Part shown: positions 1-8,055 of the stretch, piece by piece
Layout: every line of letters starts with the position of its first letter
Numbering within the stretch: the first letter of the stretch is position 1
Virus record (IMG/VR): IMGVR_UViG_3300029258_003225
Span: 1-35,874 of that record
DNA: 35,874 bases
Source: a virus
Strand: one strand, 5' to 3'
Notes under the pieces: generated by a model
What the model was told of the DNA's origin: nothing
Databases searched by the model: none
What the model saw: only the letters and a program-made list of their open reading frames with translations
Made by a program: the position numbers and the translations under genes

Positions 1-435
1 CCAAGCCTTCTTAGCTCGTCTTCATAACCCATTTGTTTAGTTTTATTTTCTTGGAAATCTTTTGCGTTGGCGTTGAAGAGATCTTTTTGACGAGTCGTTC
101 TCTCTTTAGGAGTTAATCCTTCAAATGTATTCAGTTTAGGCCATTGGAAGCCAGCTACTTCTTCAGATGTCGAAGAAACATCTCCACGTCTATTTGAGGA
201 TAAAACGTCTGTCTGTTCCATTATTTCGCCTGGAACATTATTAAATATTGCGGCGTCTTTCTCCGTTCCTGTTGATTGAGGTTGTGCTCCACCAAAGCCG
301 CCTCTTTGCATTCTATCAAAAAACATGTTTGCATACGCCGTTCTGCCTCCTGTTGGAAGAGATAGGTAAAGATCAGCTTCTCTTTCAGCTTGATTTTCAT
401 CCATACCAAAACGCTTCATGACATCCATTAATTGT
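1..435. repeat. Contig-end overlap, left copy (matches 35440-35874)
   Basis: Aligning the first and last 435 bases by eye gives 11 substitutions and no indels. The differences are at 135, 150, 153, 156, 186, 198, 254, 261, 287, 293 and 321; both flanks (1-134 and 322-435) are identical. Read in the gene that crosses the join, eight changes are silent and three alter residues (Gly/Ser, Ala/Thr, Ala/Ser). This supports a circular or circularly permuted genome whose ends come from two closely related variants. Confidence 0.9.
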
Positions 436-794
436 GATTTATTTTCTACACCTAAACCACTACCTTGACCTGTCGCTTGTGCTTTTTCCATGGCCGTTTG
501 AAGAGTCCCAAGTTTATAGATAGTCTCCATTGGGACGCCTTCAGACATAGCCTGATTAAAAGCCATAACTCTTTGCATTGGAGATGCGTCTTGTGGAAGA
601 TTTTGCATTACAGACTGCAAAACAGTTCCCTGTCTTTGAGCTTCTTGTTGTTCTTCTTGACGTAGTTGTTGACGGCGTTCTTCTTCATATTTTCTTTGGC
701 CACGCGTAGCTAAAGCCGACGCAAGAGCGCTACCGGCTGTAGCTATCCCCTCTCTCAATCCTCGATCTGCATCATACGTTATTATTTGCGCCAT
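1..794 (-). CDS. Probable internal virion (ejection-type) protein, N-terminal part; continues at 35439
   Basis: This is the 5' part of a 452-residue gene that crosses the contig join. The ATG at 792-794 begins MAQIITYDADRG and overlaps the end of the upstream S74 gene by 23 bases. The frame stays open to base 1 and resumes exactly in phase at 35439, ending at 34875 (794 + 565 = 1359 bases, 453 codons). Residues of about 30-60 are very rich in Arg, Glu and Gln and look like a coiled coil; the next stretch is helical with many Met and Gln. I do not recognise a catalytic domain. Its place after the tail genes and before another large helical virion protein suggests an ejection or internal core protein of the P22 gp7/gp20/gp16 or T7 gp14-16 kind. 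That role is inferred from position and composition. Confidence 0.75.
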   Translation of the reverse strand, partial: MAQIITYDADRGLREGIATAGSALASALATRGQRKYEEERRQQLRQEEQQEAQRQGTVLQSVMQNLPQDASPMQRVMAFNQAMSEGVPMETIYKLGTLQTAMEKAQATGQGSGLGVENKSQLMDVMKRFGMDENQAEREADLYLSLPTGGRTAYANMFFDRMQRGGFGGAQPQSTGTEKDAAIFNNVPGEIMEQTDVLSSNRRGDVSSTSEEVAGFQWPKLNTFEGLTPKERTTRQKDLFNANAKDFQENKTKQMGYEDELRRL

Positions 795-1743
795 CTGCTT
801 TCTCCAATTTAGCGACTTTTTCGCTTAATTCTTTGACCGAATTTACTAAAAGAGCCATCAGAGCATAAAGATCAACGTGTAAGACGTCATTTATCTCAAC
901 CGTCACATCCTCTGGAAGATCTTCGGCTATTAAACCTACTCGATCTTTTACTAAGGCCTCTTCTTCGTCTTCGATTTTATAATCGTATTTTTTGGCTTCT
1001 ACCTTCTTCAACGATTCTAATCCAAGAGTAAAATCTCTAATATTTTCTTTAACCTTTTTAGAAGACATCATTGCGGCAGCTCCAATTGATCCACCAGCTC
1101 CTATTAAAGAACCTAAAATACCTTGCCTCTGTGAGATCATTGGAGAAAATGTCTGTTGGCCAGCTAATCCGCCAAGGCCACTAAGAGCAGAGAGAATACC
1201 TTGTAAGTCTTGTCCATATGCTGATCTTTGTAGTTCCTGATGTTGCAGTGTCGGTGTTGTAGCACCAATAAGCCCTTGAGCAGCTGCCATTCGTTGCGCT
1301 TGCTGTTGTTGTTGATAAGGTAGATATTGTGCGGAAAGTTGTGTGGTGAGATCTCCTGCGCTTGCTGCCAAAGCTTGGTTAAGGGCGGATGAGGAGCCAG
1401 CTCCCACATCGGAATATCTTTGTTGGATTTCTGGGAGAACTCGTTGTTGGTATTGTTGCATCATTGGATCAACAACGCCTTTTTCAAAGCCCGCCATGTC
1501 ATCTTGTTGTCCGAGAATGCCTTTATAATAATCTCGTGAGGGCTCAAGCATTTTTTCAAATTTGCGTTGGCTTATCATATCTGGGCGCTCTATTCCAGGC
1601 TTTAAGATATCTTTATAAGCACCACGAGAATAATCCGTGAGATGTTTTGATCCTATAATTCCCGAAAGGAACTTTTTCTGATCTTTTGTGAGGAGATCTA
1701 TGTTTTTCTCATGAGTAGATCCGCCTGTAACCGTTTTCCCCAT
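772..1743 (-). CDS. Virion protein with C-terminal S74 intramolecular-chaperone domain
   Basis: The protein has 323 residues. Residues of about 80-200 are Gln/Ala-rich and helical, resembling proteins found near ejection genes in P22-like phages. The last ~95 residues match the peptidase S74 (endosialidase-type chaperone) pattern: SSKKVKENI near residue 230, then KKYDYK, VGLIAEDLPE and VDLYALMALLVNSVKELSEK. In that family the Ser and the following Lys form the self-cleavage dyad, and the released domain acts as a folding chaperone for a trimer. The start has a GGGAG ribosome site 8 bases upstream. S74 domains normally end tail spikes or fibres, so its fusion to an ejection-like body is unusual. 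The alternative is a short tail-tip or fibre protein. Confidence 0.75.
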   Translation of the reverse strand: MGKTVTGGSTHEKNIDLLTKDQKKFLSGIIGSKHLTDYSRGAYKDILKPGIERPDMISQRKFEKMLEPSRDYYKGILGQQDDMAGFEKGVVDPMMQQYQQRVLPEIQQRYSDVGAGSSSALNQALAASAGDLTTQLSAQYLPYQQQQQAQRMAAAQGLIGATTPTLQHQELQRSAYGQDLQGILSALSGLGGLAGQQTFSPMISQRQGILGSLIGAGGSIGAAAMMSSKKVKENIRDFTLGLESLKKVEAKKYDYKIEDEEEALVKDRVGLIAEDLPEDVTVEINDVLHVDLYALMALLVNSVKELSEKVAKLEKADGANNNV

Positions 1744-1747
1744 TTTG

Positions 1748-2272
1748 CTACTCCCGCTTAGATGGCAAAGCTTCTTTTTTAATTGTATACTCCATCAAAA
1801 CATTTTTTGAAGCTTCAAAGCCATGTTTTTTACTATGTTTTGGACAATTTGTAATCCAATAGATCTTTTTTAAATCTGCTTTTTTTGCTAAATCTGAAAC
1901 GAATTCTTCAAGCTTACGTACTGCACGACCTCCGCCCCAATATTCTTTATCTACAGAGAAAGTCTGAATAAAGACATCTTTAGATAATGGATTAATCGTA
2001 AACCATAGAAAACCTTTAGCTATATGCTTTGGATCTACAAGAAGCCATAGTTGATTAAGGGGGTTTAGCGTAAAGGAATTATTTTGATCTACTGATATGC
2101 AGTTAGTTTCTTGATATGTAAAAAAGTCCTCAATTGAAAAATCTCGACTCCTTACCTGTTCAATCAAATATCTTGGTATGTGGATAGGTGTAAATATGCG
2201 AATCCATTGCAATTCGGCCATTTTTTCTGCTTTTTTGTCCAAATTACTATCTTTTCTGTCCAGATTACTCAT
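1748..2272 (-). CDS. GNAT-like protein, T7 gp13-type internal virion protein
   Basis: This 174-residue protein has the outline of a degenerate N-acetyltransferase fold. A strand-rich centre (LWLLVD, GFLWFTINPL, VFIQTFSVDKEYWGGGR) is followed by a helix (AVRKLEEFVSDLAKKADLKKI) and a late strand (IYWITNC). The GGGR element sits where GNAT enzymes bind acetyl-CoA, but the usual Q/RxxGxG/A pattern is incomplete, so activity is doubtful. T7 internal virion protein A (gp13) is a GNAT-like protein at the same map position, between tail-tube and ejection genes. The gene overlaps its upstream neighbour by 8 bases and lies 4 bases from the next start, so translation is probably coupled. Confidence 0.6.
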   Translation of the reverse strand: MSNLDRKDSNLDKKAEKMAELQWIRIFTPIHIPRYLIEQVRSRDFSIEDFFTYQETNCISVDQNNSFTLNPLNQLWLLVDPKHIAKGFLWFTINPLSKDVFIQTFSVDKEYWGGGRAVRKLEEFVSDLAKKADLKKIYWITNCPKHSKKHGFEASKNVLMEYTIKKEALPSKRE

Positions 2273-2840
2273 ATTCTTGTCCTAAATAACGAATTGTGCC
2301 CTCTAATTTTTGATCGGATGATCCAAGTGCAGCACAAGTTTGATGGTTAGATGCGGCTCCATCACCATAAAGCCATATTTCTCCTCGATATGTATCAGGT
2401 ATCGCCTGGATGACCATGGCCGTATAACTAGTAGATGTAAAATCTACTTGAGACGGAATTACGACGCCTATAAACGGCTTTTCATCCGACTTTGCTACCT
2501 TATATGGCAGCTCTACATATAAATTTCCAGTAGCGGTAGTCGCTCCAGACCATTTCACACTAAACCAACAATCAACTAATAGATTTTGGCGTAGAACTGT
2601 TCCAATTTGATGAGTATAAGAAAACGAGCCTGCGGTAGTTGTCCCTTTTAATATAGGTTTCCAGCTTGCTTGTGTTGGATCTGTACTAGTTCTAAAAGTT
2701 CCGCTAGAAGACTTCTCTAGATTGTCATAAAAGCGCGAATAAGCAGCCTGTAAGCTTTCTAAATACCTATGTAGTACTTCTGGATCAGATATCCTATGTT
2801 TTGACGGTAGGCGTGGCTTATGTGATGTATCTTTTAGCAT
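2265..2840 (-). CDS. Small beta-rich tail appendage protein
   Basis: The protein has 191 residues. The first ~40 residues are polar and helical (HRISDPEVLHRYLESLQAAYSR). From about residue 60 comes a strand-rich domain of the kind seen at the ends of phage fibre or tail accessory proteins: WKPILKGTTTAGSFSYTHQIG, then LLVDCWFSVKWSG, then ATGNLYVELPYK. This resembles the repeated 'ATGNLxIxxLPF' beta-sandwich of tail appendages. The start codon overlaps the stop of the tail hub gene. A helical anchor with a beta head suggests a structural protein on the tail, possibly receptor-facing. This is a fold-pattern argument only. Confidence 0.55.
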   Translation of the reverse strand: MLKDTSHKPRLPSKHRISDPEVLHRYLESLQAAYSRFYDNLEKSSSGTFRTSTDPTQASWKPILKGTTTAGSFSYTHQIGTVLRQNLLVDCWFSVKWSGATTATGNLYVELPYKVAKSDEKPFIGVVIPSQVDFTSTSYTAMVIQAIPDTYRGEIWLYGDGAASNHQTCAALGSSDQKLEGTIRYLGQEYE

Positions 2841-4951
2841 TAGTTCGTCATTCTCCTGCCAACAGGTTTAAACTCTGGCTTTAAAAAAGATATCTTTAGA
2901 GGGGCATTTGTTCCAGAGCTTTGTATACGCATTCGATGCTGGAACCCGATACCTCCAGCTCTTACTCTTTTAACTACCCGACTCCTGTAAAATCTCTTCC
3001 TACAAACATATCCTCCTGTAGAATATGCCGTAAAGCCCGTCGAATTGATACCATCTAAAGAGAATGAGTTGTCGTCTACCTTAGTAATGGTATATTGGCC
3101 TGAAATCTCAGTCATCCCTTCGGAGATACCATAAATATATATAACATCTCCAGTACTTAACCCGTGATCTGGAGCTCCAACAACAGCAGGATTAGCTTGA
3201 GAAATGCTAGAAATAAGGCAAATATAACCAAGAGGGGGTAGCAAATCCGTAGAAACTGTTTTATACGGCGCATTTTCTGTATCCTTATAAAATGAGACTG
3301 TGAGTTTTGTAGTAGTATTGGCATCTGCATAGATATCTACATATAGCAATCTTGCAGATTTTCCCTCTCCTTGATAAGGATTCCAAGCGTTTGAGGTTAG
3401 AGCACACTCAATATTGGTTCCGTCATCAGAGGTCTCAGTATTTAGAGTATAAATCCTACCTGTAGTAGATCCCCCCAAGAAAGCTTCTTGCGATTCTTGG
3501 AAAAAGAATGAATCAAGAGTCTCCTCGTCCATATCATTAAGAGCAAAATCAAGGCCATTTGCTGCGGTGAAATCCTCTAAGGCATAATCTTGTGAGAAGT
3601 TGCCATATCCTAAGCAATTGAGACCGATATCGTATGTAGACCAATTATTTGTCCCATCTTCTATGATTAAGGCCTCAGTTGAAGTAATATTTGTTTCTCC
3701 AGGATATAAAGTCCAGAGACGCTCATTTTGGAAATCTCTAGCGCAATAAACCTTTTTGAACTCTGAGGCGTTAATTTCATCAACGGTAAAATCAGGATTA
3801 TTGTCATCTATGCGTCGGCTTTCTGTCCCATCAGAAACAAAAGCGCCTCGATTGCCAAACGACATAACAAAGCGGTCGAATGCGCAAGAAGCCATCTTGC
3901 CACCACATGATCTAAAATCATTAATCTTTTCCCATCTAAACGGTAATGCTGGATCAGATACAGGCCTAATGATCCAAACAGAGTTTGTGAAAAAGACAAC
4001 TATCCCCTCTTGTAGAGGACGGGCTGAGATTATCTGTTCTCCAGTACCAGCGTCTAAATAACCGCCCTGTCCAGGGGTAAGATCATTCCAAACCGATGGT
4101 TTTTGTATTTGGCACCAACGCATTCTTTGAGGATAATTAGTTGTTGCGCCTCCAACTGAATCATATTCGTGGGTGTTTAGAGCTATAATACGTTGTCTTA
4201 GAGTAAAGAGCAGTTTAGCTCCATAAAATGTTCTTGTCCCTCCAAGCGACGGAGTTAGGAGAGTTGTTGCTGTAGTAGATACCGTTGGGTCATAATAACG
4301 GACTCCATTTTTTGACACACCGTCATAAGCAAGACCATTAGTAAAATAGAGTCTATTTGCAGAGCCAGAAGGCTGCCAATCGGATGCCCAAACAAAATCA
4401 TCGTTAGTGGATGACATAATATCTGCAGCATCTAATGGGTTAAATCGTTCAGCAGATGAGTCGTAAATTGCTGCTCGCTTAGTATCAAAAGAAAGAACAG
4501 ATTGGGAGCCATCAGCGGCTTCATATCGGAAGATGCCCATAATGGGCAATCCAGGCACTAGATCGACTCTGCCGCCTGACGTATATGTGGAATACGAGGA
4601 GGTATCTACACCAGATAACTGGAATGTGTTAGTAGTGGCGCCCGCTACAGTAAATAGCGTATTATTGACCTCAGTCATTCCGCTGACATCCGTGATTAGG
4701 ACAATATTGCCATTGCTAAGTCCATGGCTTGCTGCCGTGACTACGCCTGGATTTGCTTTTGTTATAGCTGTAATCGTTGTTGATGGCTTGTGAACCATAT
4801 ATCCAAAAAGATTATAGCCGCTTCGTTTCTCTAGGTAACCGTGTCGTACGTGAAAGTTCTCCAATTCCCTAAAGGAGACAAAAGGGGCAAGGAATGGATC
4901 TGTGCTTGTTACTAATCCTGTTAATGGAGCTAGTAAAGCAGGATTTGCCAT
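2840..4951 (-). CDS. Tail hub/nozzle protein (P22 gp10 or T7 gp12-like) carrying two FCCH-like modules
   Basis: The chosen ATG at 4951 (703 residues, MANPALLAP) has GGAGG upstream inside the preceding gene. The N-terminus has the 'ELENFHVRHGYLEKRSGYNLFGY' style of phage tail hub proteins, where a list of positions is followed by a 'GxLxKRxG' element. The body has recurring blades (RLYFTNGLAYDG, IIALNTHEYDS, GIVVFFTNSVWII, RFVMSFGNRGAFVSDG) consistent with a beta-propeller, as in P22 gp10 and T7 gp12. Two copies of an ~70-residue module, about residues 59-130 and 578-650, share 'NPxVV...HGLSxGxxxxIxxxxGMTEx...F.L.G...S.Y..Y..GG.V'. The same module occurs in two other virion genes here. Confidence 0.72.
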   Translation of the reverse strand: MANPALLAPLTGLVTSTDPFLAPFVSFRELENFHVRHGYLEKRSGYNLFGYMVHKPSTTITAITKANPGVVTAASHGLSNGNIVLITDVSGMTEVNNTLFTVAGATTNTFQLSGVDTSSYSTYTSGGRVDLVPGLPIMGIFRYEAADGSQSVLSFDTKRAAIYDSSAERFNPLDAADIMSSTNDDFVWASDWQPSGSANRLYFTNGLAYDGVSKNGVRYYDPTVSTTATTLLTPSLGGTRTFYGAKLLFTLRQRIIALNTHEYDSVGGATTNYPQRMRWCQIQKPSVWNDLTPGQGGYLDAGTGEQIISARPLQEGIVVFFTNSVWIIRPVSDPALPFRWEKINDFRSCGGKMASCAFDRFVMSFGNRGAFVSDGTESRRIDDNNPDFTVDEINASEFKKVYCARDFQNERLWTLYPGETNITSTEALIIEDGTNNWSTYDIGLNCLGYGNFSQDYALEDFTAANGLDFALNDMDEETLDSFFFQESQEAFLGGSTTGRIYTLNTETSDDGTNIECALTSNAWNPYQGEGKSARLLYVDIYADANTTTKLTVSFYKDTENAPYKTVSTDLLPPLGYICLISSISQANPAVVGAPDHGLSTGDVIYIYGISEGMTEISGQYTITKVDDNSFSLDGINSTGFTAYSTGGYVCRKRFYRSRVVKRVRAGGIGFQHRMRIQSSGTNAPLKISFLKPEFKPVGRRMTN

Positions 4952-4953
4952 TT

Positions 4954-5583
4954 TTAGAATCCTCCAAATACGACACAAAAGCCACCAACGTCTTTCTTCG
5001 AGTCATTCTCGTCTCGGACGTATATCTCAAACTGTGTAGTTGATGTAATCTCTACAAAAGGAGCTCTCATAGAACCTGTTTCTTTGAGAGTTACCATAGG
5101 ATAGTAGTTTGTATTAGATCTTGCTGTAGTAAGCGTTACTCTATAATGTCCAGTCGCGACCCTAGTCATTGTACAGCCATAAGAGGCAGATGTTGCTCCT
5201 GCTGCAGTCCATCTTAAACCAGCTGTTGTGATGTTATTAATACCCCAATCAGTTGTATTTGTTCCAAACCTGATGTTGGCAAATTTGCCTTTCATAGTCT
5301 TTGAGCCAATAAAACCAACGCTAGTTAACTGCTGTATAGTCCCCGCACTCGACTTACAGAAAAGCTCTACCTTTCCATCGGCGTCAGTCTTTGTATATAG
5401 GATAGATGAGCCAGAAATGGTAGCTGGATCGTTTGATACACCTAAAGGCGTTCTATTCTGCAAATTAATTGCATAAGGCTTGAAAGAACTAGGCGCCTCT
5501 TGGATTGCAACAAAATTAGGGCGAATGACTGCTCCTAGATTTCTTATTTTTGTTGTATCTTTTGGCTGAGTTTTGTCAAACAT
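4954..5583 (-). CDS. Fibre-type tail protein with virion-attachment N-terminus
   Basis: This protein has 209 residues. Residues of about 45-90 contain NRTPLGVSNDPATISGSSIL followed by YTKTDADGKVELFCKSSAGT, a linker common in phage fibre and tail appendage proteins near their virion-binding end. The C-terminal ~110 residues (FANIRFGTNTTDWG, YGCTMTRVATGHYRVTL, YYPMVTLKET) form an all-beta domain that could bind a surface ligand. The start codon directly follows the stop of the HNH endonuclease gene, and two bases separate its stop from the hub start. It may be a short fibre or adaptor on the tail tube. Confidence 0.6.
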   Translation of the reverse strand: MFDKTQPKDTTKIRNLGAVIRPNFVAIQEAPSSFKPYAINLQNRTPLGVSNDPATISGSSILYTKTDADGKVELFCKSSAGTIQQLTSVGFIGSKTMKGKFANIRFGTNTTDWGINNITTAGLRWTAAGATSASYGCTMTRVATGHYRVTLTTARSNTNYYPMVTLKETGSMRAPFVEITSTTQFEIYVRDENDSKKDVGGFCVVFGGF

Positions 5584-6111
5584 TTAGACGTGCCCCCATA
5601 ATTTTTTTCTTTTAATATTTGAGATATTTGATTGATGACAGTTGAACTTTTTTGCAATTATCTTCTGTGAAATATTAAGAGAAAGCAGTTTTTTTATTTC
5701 TAAAATGTCCGTTATTTTCAACTTGTTACATGGATGGTTTTCACCCTTTAAGTCTGCCCTTCTATTTTTAGAATCCATATCTCTTATATTTTCTTTTTGT
5801 GATCCAATAAATAAATGGTCAGGATTGATGCATAATGGATTATCACAGCTATGACAAACTAATTTCCCCCTTGGAATTTCTCCATTAAACAATATGTATG
5901 ATGCTCTATGAGCTCTAAAAGTCTTCCCGAGATAACGTATTTTCCCGTATCTACCAGGTCCCAGGCTGGCCGTCCAGTTCCAACAGCCTTTTTTAGTTTT
6001 TTTTATATTTGCAAGCAACTTGCATTTCTCGGAACAATATTTTTTTGCTATATTTGTTCTAACAAATTTCTTCTTGCAATATTTACAGCTTATTTCCTTT
6101 GGATAATGCAA
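5584..6111 (-). CDS. Free-standing HNH homing endonuclease
   Basis: The 175-residue protein starts at TTG (6109-6111), with AGAGG about 6 bases upstream. Residues 9-33 form a zinc ribbon (CKYCKKKF...YCSEKC). Next comes an HNH_3-type core: WNWTASLGPGRYGKI, FRAHRASYILFNGEIP, LVCHSCDNPLCINPDHLFIG. It contains the catalytic His region and paired Cys residues. The last ~45 residues (ITDILEIKKLLSLNISQKII, then KKFNCHQSNISNIKR) look like a helix-turn-helix for target recognition. It sits as an insertion between the tail adaptor and fibre genes with almost no intergenic DNA, as free-standing phage homing endonucleases do. Its low GC and Lys-rich coding contrast with its structural neighbours. Confidence 0.88.
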   Translation of the reverse strand: MHYPKEISCKYCKKKFVRTNIAKKYCSEKCKLLANIKKTKKGCWNWTASLGPGRYGKIRYLGKTFRAHRASYILFNGEIPRGKLVCHSCDNPLCINPDHLFIGSQKENIRDMDSKNRRADLKGENHPCNKLKITDILEIKKLLSLNISQKIIAKKFNCHQSNISNIKRKKLWGHV

Positions 6112-6119
6112 AATTACCT

Positions 6120-7019
6120 CTAGAATCTTGGTTTAATGATCATTTGGCTTAATTGTTCATGAGTCCTTCTCATGCAGTAGTCGAGCTGCTCTTTGTATAA
6201 CGCAGAAACTTCCATATAGGCATCCATTTCACCGTTGTCTGCATGTATTTCTCTTGAAACTCCATATGCTATCATTGGACCCCATTCATCAAGTTCAGGT
6301 CTAGAATCTGCTGTACTCAATGCTGTTGGAACTTTATAGGCCTTACATTTGAATCTATATGTTGTGTCTGGAACTGGGTAAAACTTGAATCTATTTTCAT
6401 AAAAAAGAACGGATTGTGGTCTGCTAGGGACGAATTGAATCATTGAAACATAGATTGTTTGTCCTGAAGTAGGTGCTGTAGCAAATGAGACCGATATAGC
6501 TCCTGTTGAATAATTAATCGTTGCATTACCGCCTAAAGAGCCCGTGATAGAAACATCGCTAGTTGTATAGGTTTCAGTAGTATCTATGAATGTTTCGGTG
6601 TTATCGGTGGCTATAAATGTTCCTGGCATGATCTTGTTGCTAACAGTTGTTGTAAACGTTGTAGTCGATCCATCTCCAGTCCATGGCCTTAACTCTGTAT
6701 TGGCATTAATATTGGGTTCAGACGAGCTTTCAAATAGATACGGCTCTTGATAGTAACTCAAGACATATTGGTTGATGTAACAAGGCGGCTCGATATTTGT
6801 ATATGATTCATCATCAAACTCATACCAAGCCTGGTTTGGAGTGGTGAAAAACTCATAGAATACATGATTTTTTTGCAGCTTTAATTCAGCTGGTAAAATC
6901 AACTGATAAAACCTATTGATCCTCGTATCTAGATCAGAATTTGGATATTCATCAATCGAATCTCTCCCAATGATTGTTCTGATTTTGCTTCTGATAGATG
7001 ATAAGGTCCATGTAGCCAT
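6120..7019 (-). CDS. Tail adaptor / head-completion protein (P22 gp4-like), with beta insert
   Basis: The protein has 299 residues. The N-terminal helical part (TLSSIRSKIRTIIGRDSIDE, DLDTRINRFYQLILPAELKL) and the C-terminal helices (ADSRPELDEWGPMIAYGVSR, DAYMEVSALYKEQLDYCMRR) match the gp4-type adaptor that docks under the portal. Residues of about 110-193 are an inserted beta domain starting with RPWTGDGSTTTFTTT and ending TSGQTIYVSM. This is a common insert in phage adaptor proteins, probably exposed on the virion surface. AGGT lies upstream of the ATG. The P22 gp4 muralytic activity cannot be inferred here. Confidence 0.7.
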   Translation of the reverse strand: MATWTLSSIRSKIRTIIGRDSIDEYPNSDLDTRINRFYQLILPAELKLQKNHVFYEFFTTPNQAWYEFDDESYTNIEPPCYINQYVLSYYQEPYLFESSSEPNINANTELRPWTGDGSTTTFTTTVSNKIMPGTFIATDNTETFIDTTETYTTSDVSITGSLGGNATINYSTGAISVSFATAPTSGQTIYVSMIQFVPSRPQSVLFYENRFKFYPVPDTTYRFKCKAYKVPTALSTADSRPELDEWGPMIAYGVSREIHADNGEMDAYMEVSALYKEQLDYCMRRTHEQLSQMIIKPRF

Positions 7020-7034
7020 GAGTTTACCTGTATG

Positions 7035-7385
7035 TTAAAAGGATTGTGCCATTCTAAAACGCGGTTTTCGTCCTTTATATTTTTTAACCATTCTTCCTGA
7101 TCCATCTGGAGACCAATCATAAATTGGAGTACCACAGGATTCTATATGTCGAGCTATGAATCTCGGAACTCGATATTTTCCACCATGAAATAGCATAAAT
7201 TTATGATTGTTATTTGAACTGCCATATACAAAAGAAACTGTTAATCCTGGCTCTTCTGAATTAAGAAATTCAAACTCACATACTTCTCTTAAAAACTTTT
7301 CTTCTGCCTCTGATTTTGGTTGATTTCCAATAATCGGCAGATTCTTTAACTTTTCTTCTAATTTTTTGTCTTCTTTAGTTGTCAT
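7035..7385 (-). CDS. Small conserved head/tail-region protein, function unknown
   Basis: The 116-residue protein has a charged N-terminal helix (TKEDKKLEEKLKNLP), then a strand-rich part (GLTVSFVYGSSNNNHKFMLF, HGGKYRVPRFIARHIESC). It ends in a basic tail (KKYKGRKPRFRMAQSF). The 'FxLxHGGxYxVPRxIAxHIExxG' style occurs in small proteins encoded near capsid genes of podoviruses. A strong AAAGGAG site precedes the ATG. It lies downstream of a hairpin that may set lower expression than the capsid genes. I do not know its function; a head-tail joining role is possible. Confidence 0.55.
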   Translation of the reverse strand: MTTKEDKKLEEKLKNLPIIGNQPKSEAEEKFLREVCEFEFLNSEEPGLTVSFVYGSSNNNHKFMLFHGGKYRVPRFIARHIESCGTPIYDWSPDGSGRMVKKYKGRKPRFRMAQSF

Positions 7386-7409
7386 TTAACTCTCCTTTTT
7401 GGATGAAAG

Positions 7410-7430
7410 GGGAGGGATATATACCCTCCC
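7410..7430 (-). terminator. Hairpin between decoration and tail genes (attenuator or processing site)
   Basis: GGGAGGG and CCCTCCC form a perfect 7-bp stem around the 7-base loop ATATATA. It lies between the end of the abundant capsid-associated gene and the next reading frame. On the transcribed (minus) strand it is followed by CTTTCATCC rather than a U-run, so a leaky terminator, an attenuator or a stability/processing element are all possible. Confidence 0.45.
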
Positions 7431-7443
7431 TAATTACCTACTA

Positions 7444-8037
7444 TTAGGTCACTGTTTCTTCGCCATAGCAAATAGCTACCATGCTTGCAGAGTTTGCCCC
7501 TACAGCAGAGGTTCCAAGAGTCAAACCACGTTTTGCAACGTTTTCTTGAGCAACTGGATCGCCATTTGAATCGAGTTTTCGAACAACTGTCCCGCCAGAT
7601 ACATACACGCTATAAGCTGAAGTATTTGTAGCAGTTGTAATTGTGGTTGTCGTTACTGAGGCTACCGTATATTCACCATTGAGCGATGTAGCAGAACCAT
7701 CATCTGCCAAATTGGTGACAGTGATGGTGTCGCCTGCTACAATTCCATAAGAGGCCACATCATCAACCGTAATAACACCTGGTGAGGCGTTTGTCATGCC
7801 GCTAATAGCAGGACCAATTGATGTGCTTTCTGCCAAAGGTGTTACGCCATTTGTTGCGGTATATGCCAATGTGCCTAAGACGAAGATAGAGGCATCTGCC
7901 ATATCTGAGGTCCACTCAAATCGATTTGGAGTTGTTAAATCCCAAATCTCTATTTTCGAAACTGTAAATCCAACACTGAGTTCTTTAGCAACAGCTGTAG
8001 AAGGATTTGTCCAGCTAAATCGTTTAATTTGTGCCAT
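7444..8037 (-). CDS. Capsid-associated (decoration-type) protein with FCCH-like module
   Basis: The protein has 197 residues and lies 18 bases downstream of the major capsid gene, with its own AAGGAG site. Residues 1-75 are beta-rich (KRFSWTNPSTAVAKELSVGF, KIEIWDLTTPNRFEWTSDMA), a pattern of small proteins that follow capsid genes. Residues of about 78-152 are a copy of the module found in two tail proteins here: NASPGVITVDD...GDTITVTN...LNGEYTV...TSAYSVYVSGGTV. The C-terminus (LGTSAVGANSASMVAICYGE) is again strand-rich. A capsid decoration or stabilising role fits the position; the module probably makes it surface-exposed. Confidence 0.6.
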   Translation of the reverse strand: MAQIKRFSWTNPSTAVAKELSVGFTVSKIEIWDLTTPNRFEWTSDMADASIFVLGTLAYTATNGVTPLAESTSIGPAISGMTNASPGVITVDDVASYGIVAGDTITVTNLADDGSATSLNGEYTVASVTTTTITTATNTSAYSVYVSGGTVVRKLDSNGDPVAQENVAKRGLTLGTSAVGANSASMVAICYGEETVT

Positions 8038-8055
8038 AATTAATACTCCTTACAA

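Noticed and set aside
1-435. True direct terminal repeat of a linear genome
   Set aside because: The two copies differ at 11 sites, while terminal repeats of one phage molecule are kept identical by replication and packaging.
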